A DNA stretch of 5,521 nucleotides from Candidatus Sungiibacteriota bacterium (GTDB lineage Bacteria > Patescibacteriota > Minisyncoccia > Sungbacterales > JACQCQ01), in the NCBI GenBank assembly GCA_016181565.1, contig JACOZA010000045.1:1-5521 (forward strand), read 5' to 3'. Shown here in pieces: positions 1 through 4,726 of this stretch (its first letter is position 1; each line of letters opens with the position of its first letter). The notes under the pieces are model-generated. The model had not been told where the DNA came from. It ran no database searches and saw only the letters and a program-made list of their open reading frames with translations. Made by a program: the position numbers and the translations under genes.

Positions 1-1
1 A

Positions 2-1069
2 GTTGCGGCTTTCGCAGACGACGCACGAAAAATTTATGGCGTTCAATTTCATCCTGAAGTGTCGCAGACGCAATTTGGCGAGAGAATCTTCGGGAATTTC
101 TTGCGGCTTGCCTCGAGTTATAAAAGATCGTCTCGCATAAACGTCCGAAACTTGATTGCAAAAGCAAAGATGGCAATTGGGAAAGAGCGAGCGCTCATTG
201 CGCTTTCCGGGGGCGTGGATTCGTCGGTTGCCGCCGTTTTAGTGGCGCGTGCCGTAGGCAGGCGATTGCTGGCTGTCTACGTGGATACAGGCCTGATGCG
301 GAGCGGAGAGACGAAACAAATCCAGAAAACATTCAGACGCTTTCCTTTTCGTCTTCGGACGATTTTTGCCCAGAGCCGCTTTTATCGCGCGCTTCGAGGA
401 GTGACCGATCCCGAAGACAAAAGGAGACGGATCGGAAAACTTTTTATAAAAATATTTGAAGAGGAAGCGAGGCGTTTTAGAGCAAGCGTGCTGGTTCAAG
501 GCACGATCTATTCTGATAGAATTGAAAGCGGCTCAACCAAGTATTCATCTCGCATAAAGTCTCATCACAATGTCGGCGGGTTGCCCAAGAGCTTAAAAAT
601 TCGTCTGTATGAACCGCTGGCCGAGTTTTACAAGGACGAAGTGCGTCGCATTAGCACCCGGCTGGGTTTACCAGCCGAGATTAACCAACGCAAAGTCTTT
701 CCGGGGCCAGGGCTTGCCATTCGCATCATCGGCGAGGTCAAGCCTGAAAAGGTGCGGATTGTACGCGAGGCAGATATGATCATTCAAGAAGAACTCCAGC
801 ATTCGAAGTATTTCAAAAAGATTTGGATGACATTTCCGATTCTCTTGTCTATTAAATCCGTGGGTATTCAAGGCGATGAGCGCAGTTATAAATACCCTAT
901 TGTCTTACGCATCCTTGAGTCGCAAGATGCCATGACGGCTCGTGCTGCAGAGATTCCCTTTGCAATTTTGCAAAGAATCTCAACGCGTATAACAAACGAG
1001 ATCGAGGAAGTGAACCGGGTTTTGTATGATCTTACAAGCAAACCGCCGGCGACCATGGAGTGGGAGTAA
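2..1069 (+). CDS. guaA: GMP synthase (glutamine-hydrolysing), C-terminal part, 5'-truncated by the window edge
   Basis: The last step of GMP synthesis: XMP + ATP + glutamine to GMP, in the cytoplasm. The visible 355 residues begin in the tail of the class I glutamine amidotransferase domain. The HPE motif (residues 17-19 of the visible part) supplies the His and Glu of the catalytic triad; the nucleophilic Cys lies upstream of the window. The ATP pyrophosphatase domain follows, with the P-loop SGGVDSS at 69-75, then KSHHNVGGLP and the XMP-binding FPGPGLAIR segment (233-241). The dimerisation domain ends in the family signature KPPATMEWE. The reading frame is open from base 2, so the GTG at 59 is not the real start. 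Two oddities are visible. The linker between amidotransferase and ATPase is basic and lacks the Cys/Trp residues I expect there. The usual RHP/RQP before FPGPGL is replaced by RKV. Identification is very secure. Stop TAA at 1067-1069, 9 nt before the next gene. Confidence 0.97.
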   Translation, partial: VAAFADDARKIYGVQFHPEVSQTQFGERIFGNFLRLASSYKRSSRINVRNLIAKAKMAIGKERALIALSGGVDSSVAAVLVARAVGRRLLAVYVDTGLMRSGETKQIQKTFRRFPFRLRTIFAQSRFYRALRGVTDPEDKRRRIGKLFIKIFEEEARRFRASVLVQGTIYSDRIESGSTKYSSRIKSHHNVGGLPKSLKIRLYEPLAEFYKDEVRRISTRLGLPAEINQRKVFPGPGLAIRIIGEVKPEKVRIVREADMIIQEELQHSKYFKKIWMTFPILLSIKSVGIQGDERSYKYPIVLRILESQDAMTARAAEIPFAILQRISTRITNEIEEVNRVLYDLTSKPPATMEWE

Positions 1070-1072
1070 AAT
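1067..1072 (+). promoter_or_regulatory. Candidate -10 box (TAAAAT) for a leaderless cobO transcript
   Basis: TAAAAT matches the TATAAT -10 consensus at five of six positions and overlaps the guaA stop codon. It begins exactly 12 nt before the cobO ATG, so transcription starting about 7 nt after the box would begin on the A of the start codon. The same box sits at the same distance before comEC. No -35 element is seen at the normal spacing, and read-through from guaA is just as possible. Confidence 0.3.
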
Positions 1073-1078
1073 TACAGT

Positions 1079-1597
1079 ATGATAATCATCAATACAGGCG
1101 ACGGCAAAGGGAAAACCACTGCGGCTCTGGGCCAAGCCCTGCGCGCTGTTGGCGAGGGCAAAGAGGTCCTGATGATTCAGTTTATTAAAGGGCCATGGAA
1201 ATCCGGGGAAGATAAATCAGCTAAGTTTCTGCATCCGCACTTTGAGCTTCGTAAGATGGGGAAGGGGTTCGTGGGGATTCTGGGAGACACATTGTCACGC
1301 GCGGAACACGAAAAGGCCGCTCGTGAGGCGCTGGCAATCGCCAAGGCGGAAGCTGAAAAAGGCATTTGGGACATGCTGATTCTGGATGAAGTGAATAACG
1401 CACTGCATCTCGAGCTCATTTCTCTCGGCGAAGTTTTAGATTTTATTGACCGCTATCCTAAAGACAAGCACCTGATTCTGACGGGGCGCGATGCGACGGA
1501 GGCGATCATCGAGCGCGCGGATATTGTCACCGAGATGCGTGAGATTAAGCATATTTTCCGTGAGGGGGTCAAAGCCAAAAGGGGAATAGAGTATTGA
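1079..1597 (+). CDS. cobO: Cob(I)yrinic acid a,c-diamide / corrinoid adenosyltransferase (CobO/BtuR family)
   Basis: A 172-residue cytoplasmic P-loop enzyme. The family transfers the 5'-deoxyadenosyl group of ATP to the cobalt of a reduced corrinoid, making adenosylcobamide. Visible motifs in order are: N-terminal P-loop GDGKGKTT (7-14), the QFIKG segment (34-38), a Walker B-like MLILDEVNNAL (99-109), LTGRDATEAIIERADIVTEM (134-153), and the C-terminal KHIF...KAKRGIEY that typifies the family. The length matches short family members without an N-terminal extension. ATG at 1079 places the P-loop at its usual distance from the N terminus. A GGAG lies 12 nt upstream, too far to be an ideal ribosome binding site; a TAAAAT box may make the mRNA leaderless. 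No corrinoid synthesis gene or cobalamin riboswitch is seen nearby, so a salvage role is inferred. The substrate form (cobyrinate or cobinamide/cobalamin) cannot be told from sequence. Confidence 0.93.
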   Translation: MIIINTGDGKGKTTAALGQALRAVGEGKEVLMIQFIKGPWKSGEDKSAKFLHPHFELRKMGKGFVGILGDTLSRAEHEKAAREALAIAKAEAEKGIWDMLILDEVNNALHLELISLGEVLDFIDRYPKDKHLILTGRDATEAIIERADIVTEMREIKHIFREGVKAKRGIEY

Positions 1598-1600
1598 GAG

Positions 1601-1609
1601 TGGTAAAAT
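1601..1609 (+). promoter_or_regulatory. Candidate extended -10 promoter (TGGTAAAAT) for leaderless comEC
   Basis: TGGTAAAAT fits the extended -10 pattern TGnTATAAT with one mismatch. The hexamer TAAAAT at 1604-1609 begins 12 nt before the GTG start of comEC, so the predicted transcript would begin on or next to the start codon. No Shine-Dalgarno sequence lies between box and start, which fits a leaderless mRNA. No clear -35 is present; extended -10 promoters often lack one. Confidence 0.4.
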
Positions 1610-1615
1610 ACGCTT

Positions 1616-3082
1616 GTGAGACTCTTGCCGCTATCGCTCGCCGGATTTTTAATTTTTCTCTCGATTCTTTTAGGAATTTTTGTCGCGTCATTTATTTCAG
1701 TGCCGGTTTGGGTTATGTGGGCGATGTTTGCAGGAGGGACAGCGCTCGTAATTGTAGGGTTTAGCCGTCAAGAATTGGTTCTCCCGGGCCTCATATGCCT
1801 CGCATTGGCTTTGGGGATTTTTCGTATGGCAGTCGCATTACAGCCGAATGCCGAATTGATTCCGCACTTCGGCAGAGTAATAAAATTCCAGGGTCAAATC
1901 GTTGAGACACCCGCGGTCTCTGGATCAGTGGCGCGTGTCGTCGTCGAAACGTCAGAGTTGACCGGCTCGTCAGTGCGGCTGCTAGCAACAGTGCGGCGGT
2001 TCCCGGAGTTTAGTCGGGGAGATACGGTAGTGATTTCCGGTAAGCTCGAGCCCTTGCCCGAGGACAATCTCGCCTACAGGCGCTCGCTTCTCGAGCGCGG
2101 GATTGAAGGCACGCTGGCGTTTCCCGCCATAGATCGAGCAGACACATCGCCTTTTTCCTGGTTGCGTATACTTGAGTCTGTCAAACAAAGATTCAGCCAA
2201 GCGATTGAGCATTCCCTGCCTGAACCAGATGCGTCATTTGTCCTGGGAGTCCTGATTGGAGAGCGTTCGTCGATGGCCCCGGCGTTGCGCGACGCATTCG
2301 CGCGCACCGGAACATCGCATATCGTGGCGCTTTCGGGATTCAATATCACGATCATCGCAGTCGCGGTTTCGTGGTTTTTGGGCCTTTTTCGGCTTTCGCT
2401 CGGCAGTCGCTTTACCGTGTCAACGATGTGCATTCTTCTCTTCGTCCTGATTGTCGGCGGCGGCGCATCAGTGGTGCGGGCGGCCTTGATGGGCATTTTG
2501 GTCCTGGTCGCGCGCGAACGCGGTCGAGTCTACGACGTGACTAACGCGCTCATTTTCGCCGCGGCCGTGATGGCGCTTATGAACCCTTACCTTTTGCGTT
2601 TCGATCTCTCCTTTCAGCTTTCGTTTCTCGCAACGCTGGGGATCATCATCGTTCCGCCGATGGCGGAAAAATATATTTATTGGATTCCACGGCAATTCGG
2701 CATTCGTGAGCTCATGGCGGCGACACTCTCGGCAGAGCTCTTCGTCTATCCTCTGCTCTTGTGGCACTTCGGCATGATTTCATTGGTCGGGCCGTTCGCC
2801 AATCTCCTCATCCTGCCGCTGATTCCCCTAACGATGCTTCTGGGATTTCTGGTCGGTGTTACCGGTCTGATTCTCCCGGCACTCGCGGTAGTGCTTGGCT
2901 GGGTCCTGCATCTTTTGGTGACCTATCAGCTGGGGGCCATTCAGTTTCTCTCACGATTTTCTATCGCGGCGGTTCTCTTGCCGAAGGCCGCCGGTCTCGC
3001 TTTCGCCGTTCCGCTCTCGGTAATTTCCGCGGTTTATGTGCGCGCCCGCTTTCGCGGCAGCGCCCCAGTCTCTTATGCTTAA
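1616..3082 (+). CDS. comEC: ComEC/Rec2-type competence protein, N-terminal and channel part
   Basis: A 488-residue polytopic membrane protein, the probable channel that carries transforming DNA across the cytoplasmic membrane. Two or three hydrophobic helices span about residues 6-75. A soluble DUF4131/OB-like domain follows (about 85-170). The Competence domain runs from about 205 to the end and carries the hallmark TGTSHIVALSGFNITII (231-247), RAALMG (288-293), DLSFQLSFLATLGI (330-343) and PFANLLILPLIPL (393-405), set among many membrane helices. The GTG at 1616 is chosen because it lies just before the first helix and 19 nt after the cobO stop; there is no Shine-Dalgarno, but an extended -10 box sits upstream. 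Full-length ComEC normally continues into a metallo-beta-lactamase domain. Here the frame stops at TAA 3080-3082 and that domain is a separate overlapping gene in another frame. The GTG start is the least certain point. Confidence 0.93.
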   Translation: MRLLPLSLAGFLIFLSILLGIFVASFISVPVWVMWAMFAGGTALVIVGFSRQELVLPGLICLALALGIFRMAVALQPNAELIPHFGRVIKFQGQIVETPAVSGSVARVVVETSELTGSSVRLLATVRRFPEFSRGDTVVISGKLEPLPEDNLAYRRSLLERGIEGTLAFPAIDRADTSPFSWLRILESVKQRFSQAIEHSLPEPDASFVLGVLIGERSSMAPALRDAFARTGTSHIVALSGFNITIIAVAVSWFLGLFRLSLGSRFTVSTMCILLFVLIVGGGASVVRAALMGILVLVARERGRVYDVTNALIFAAAVMALMNPYLLRFDLSFQLSFLATLGIIIVPPMAEKYIYWIPRQFGIRELMAATLSAELFVYPLLLWHFGMISLVGPFANLLILPLIPLTMLLGFLVGVTGLILPALAVVLGWVLHLLVTYQLGAIQFLSRFSIAAVLLPKAAGLAFAVPLSVISAVYVRARFRGSAPVSYA

Positions 3083-3953
3083 GCCATCCGCTAAGTTTGC
3101 GGGAGGATTATTGCTGCTGCTTGCGGCCATGGCTCTGGGGGTTTGGTCGCTTCTTTTTTCTCTTGAAGAAAAAGACGCGCTTTCACTGAATGTTTTTGAC
3201 GTGGGGCAGGGGGACGCTTTGTTTTTGGAAACCCCGGATCACTATCAGATACTGATTGACGGCGGGCCCGGAGACGACATAGGACGCAAACTCGGCGGGG
3301 TGATGGCGTTTTGGGACCGCGAGATCGATCTCGTGATACTCACGCACCCGCACGCGGATCACGTGGGGGGACTGGTCGATGTGCTTAAACGCTACCGCGT
3401 CGGCGCCGTTATCGAATCCAATGCCAATTACAGCACTGCGGAATACGGCGAATGGAACCGGCTGAAGGGCGAGAAAAATATTTTTTCTCACACCGCCACC
3501 GCCGGTATGCGGGTGGAGGTTGGCAGATACACCACCCTCGAGATTCTCTCGCCTTTTGAGAGTGCTGGCGGCAGAACATTGGCGAACGTGCATGATGCGA
3601 GTGTCGCGGCCCGGGTACACTTTGGTCGAACAAACTTTCTCTTAATGGGCGACGCGGAAAATAAGATTGAGCGGGAATTAAGCCGCCGCGGCGCGCTGGC
3701 GCATACGGATGTTCTTAAAGTAGGGCATCACGGATCCCGCACATCATCCTCGGAGGGCTTTTTGCGCCAAACTACTCCCCAAGTCGCGCTGATTTCCGTC
3801 GGCGGGAAGAACCGTTACGGCCATCCGCACCAGGAGGTGCTCGATCGCTTGAGGCAGTATAGCGGCAGAATCTGGCGCACTGATGAGAATGGAGACATTC
3901 TAATTACGACGAAGGGTGAGACGGTAGAAACGGTTGCTGCTCGCTCGAATTAG
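3075..3953 (+). CDS. ComEC C-terminal metallo-beta-lactamase-fold protein (split ComEC)
   Basis: A 292-residue MBL-fold hydrolase matching the C-terminal domain of ComEC, thought to act on the outer face of the membrane, perhaps degrading one strand of incoming DNA. A membrane helix (about 10-30) is followed by FDVGQGDA (41-48), the metal motif HPHADH (91-96), a DAS segment (174-176), GDA with a likely metal-ligand Asp (192-194), VGHHGS (216-221) and GHPHQEV (249-255). All ligands expected of an active two-metal centre appear present. The ATG at 3075 is preferred: it overlaps the previous stop (shared ATGCTTAA), which suggests translational coupling, and starts just before the helix. An in-frame ATG at 3036 would add 13 residues. 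No Shine-Dalgarno is visible at either. The helix corresponds to the one that precedes the MBL domain in unsplit ComEC, so both halves look intact and the pair probably works as a two-subunit ComEC. Confidence 0.92.
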   Translation: MLKPSAKFAGGLLLLLAAMALGVWSLLFSLEEKDALSLNVFDVGQGDALFLETPDHYQILIDGGPGDDIGRKLGGVMAFWDREIDLVILTHPHADHVGGLVDVLKRYRVGAVIESNANYSTAEYGEWNRLKGEKNIFSHTATAGMRVEVGRYTTLEILSPFESAGGRTLANVHDASVAARVHFGRTNFLLMGDAENKIERELSRRGALAHTDVLKVGHHGSRTSSSEGFLRQTTPQVALISVGGKNRYGHPHQEVLDRLRQYSGRIWRTDENGDILITTKGETVETVAARSN

Positions 3954-3972
3954 TGCTTGTGGATGGGAAGAT

Positions 3973-4001
3973 TTGACTCCCTTAGGCCGATGCGCTATAA
4001 A
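3973..4001 (+). promoter_or_regulatory. Strong sigma70-type promoter (TTGACT, 17-nt spacer, TATAAA)
   Basis: TTGACT at 3973-3978 and TATAAA at 3996-4001 are separated by the optimal 17 nt, each differing from consensus at one position. The predicted transcription start is about 4008 (A), only 5 nt before the ATG of a 35-codon ORF. It lies 20 nt after the comEC-MBL stop and is the best promoter in the window. It should drive the small ORF and possibly everything to the terminator at 4620-4660. Seen directly in sequence; activity is inferred. Confidence 0.7.
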
Positions 4002-4012
4002 TCATTTAAGTT

Positions 4013-4120
4013 ATGTCGAGCATCAACCTTATTCTGACGGGACTTCCTGGGATTCTTATTCTCGGGCTTATTCTTGTCGTCCTTGGCGCACAAGGCGAGA
4101 GGTTGGAACGTGCGAGATAA
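4013..4120 (+). CDS. Putative 35-residue single-span membrane peptide
   Basis: The ORF runs from ATG at 4013 to TAA at 4118-4120. Residues about 5-25 form one continuous hydrophobic stretch rich in Leu, Ile, Val and Gly (for example LPGILILGLILVVLGAQ). A short charged, mostly basic C-terminal tail (GERLERAR) follows. It starts 5 nt after the predicted start of a near-consensus promoter and has no Shine-Dalgarno, so it would be read from an almost leaderless mRNA. Downstream comes a GC-rich hairpin. The pattern of N-terminal helix, Gly-containing hinge and charged tail recalls the start of TatA-type proteins, but the amphipathic helix is missing and the FG hinge is not conserved, so I do not assign it. 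Small type I toxins and small membrane regulators look similar. It could also be chance. A longer overlapping frame (3934-4572) is judged non-coding. Confidence 0.45.
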   Translation: MSSINLILTGLPGILILGLILVVLGAQGERLERAR

Positions 4121-4135
4121 CCATCAAGTTTTCAA

Positions 4136-4195
4136 GTAAGCACAAACCCCAGTCCCTCGCCGCAAGGTCGAGGGACTGCTTGTTTCTAAGCTTAC
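4136..4195 (+). terminator. Long hairpin, possible terminator or attenuator of the small-peptide transcript
   Basis: A perfect 10-bp stem, CAGTCCCTCG (4150-4159) with CGAGGGACTG (4169-4178), encloses a loop that can add CC/GG around a GCAA tetraloop. A T-rich tract, TTGTTTCT, follows at 4180-4187, so it may terminate transcription from the promoter at 3973. Outer pairings AAAC/GTTT (4144-4147 with 4182-4185) and GTAAGC/GCTTAC (4136-4141 with 4190-4195) would extend it into a 60-nt rod and sequester the T tract, arguing for a structural element instead. Which applies is open. Confidence 0.45.
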
Positions 4196-4660
4196 GATGC
4201 GGACGTCGAGGGATGGGCCGCGGCCACCATTCCCGGACCCCGCCGGTCCTTTACCAGGGGTTGCCGGCGGGAAACCTGGGCGTCCGTAAAAAGTTCCTTG
4301 GAATTGGTGACGATGCCAAGCGCAGTGCCCCTTACTCTTGGGAGGTGTCTATGCCGGCGTGTCGCGAATGCGCAGCTGATCCGACTTACGGGGACCCGAA
4401 GCTCTTATGTCCGCACCTTCGCGCTGGAATGCGGAGGGATGAGTTCGTGAGTAGCTTGCGGACCGAAGCAGCGTCTGGGGATGGACGAAGCGCTCCTGCT
4501 GCTGCAGATAATCTCGTTTGGCACGGGGGAAGGGGAAGAAGATGGCCCGAGGTTCTTTCCACCGAGGTCTAAGAGCGCCAGCTTTTTCTGCAGAAAGAAG
4601 TGCACCCCACCCCGTTTCCGCTCTCCGGTTGCCAGCAGGTAATCGGAGAGCTTTTCTTTT
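4196..4660 (+). ncRNA. Candidate structured non-coding RNA, family not recognised
   Basis: About 450 nt with no convincing reading frame, GC-rich, ending in a strong intrinsic terminator on the + strand. Complementary segments abound. CGGACG (4200-4205) pairs with CGTCCG (4281-4286), closing a domain that contains the perfect 8-bp stem CCCGCCGG/CCGGCGGG (4239-4246, 4264-4271). GCGCA pairs with TGCGC (4320-4324, 4369-4373). TCCGCA pairs with TGCGGA (4410-4415, 4430-4435). AGCAGC pairs with GCTGCT (4467-4472, 4498-4503). A two-part helix joins ACGGGG plus GGGG (4523-4528, 4532-4535) to CCCC plus CCCCGT (4605-4608, 4610-4615). I looked for conserved cores of RNase P RNA (GAGGAAAGTCC, ACAGAA), tmRNA (GGATTCGAC), SRP RNA (GGAAGGAAGCAGC) and 6S RNA and found none. 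The 5' end is unknown: it may be about 4008, from the promoter at 3973, or nearer 4200. A long mRNA leader for ndk is less likely because the terminator separates them. Confidence 0.45.
4620..4660 (+). terminator. Strong Rho-independent terminator
   Basis: A 14-bp stem pairs 4620-4633 (beginning GCTCTCCGG) with 4638-4651 (ending CGGAGAGC). It has two G-T wobbles and an AGCA tetraloop, and is followed directly by TTTTCTTTT. The T tract is on the + strand only, so it ends rightward transcription, marking the 3' end of the candidate RNA and isolating ndk from it. Confidence 0.85.
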
Positions 4661-4726
4661 AAGAAGCCTCTATTGCCGAAGACAACGCGCTTTGATAGAG
4701 TGATGAAGGCTAATTTTACAGTACGC

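Noticed and set aside
1040..1079. Cobalamin riboswitch upstream of cobO
   Set aside because: The gap to guaA is 9 nt and there is no B12-box-like sequence, so there is no room for one.
2074..2767. Minus-strand open frames within comEC
   Set aside because: Low-complexity Arg/Ser-rich translations antisense to a strongly conserved membrane protein gene; typical shadows in GC-rich coding DNA.
3934..4572. 212-codon + strand open frame across the comEC-ndk gap
   Set aside because: The translation is rich in Arg, Ser, Cys, Trp and Pro with no domain-like pattern. It starts inside the comEC-MBL gene, runs across strong palindromes, and overlaps the better-supported promoter and 35-codon ORF in another frame.
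4136..4660. RNase P RNA, tmRNA, SRP RNA, 6S RNA or an rRNA fragment
   Set aside because: I looked for the invariant cores (GAGGAAAGTCC and ACAGAA; GGATTCGAC and a T-loop; GGAAGGAAGCAGC), on both strands for RNase P RNA, and found none. GGACCGAAGCAGC at 4460-4472 only superficially resembles the SRP core, lacking the GGAA tetraloop stem.
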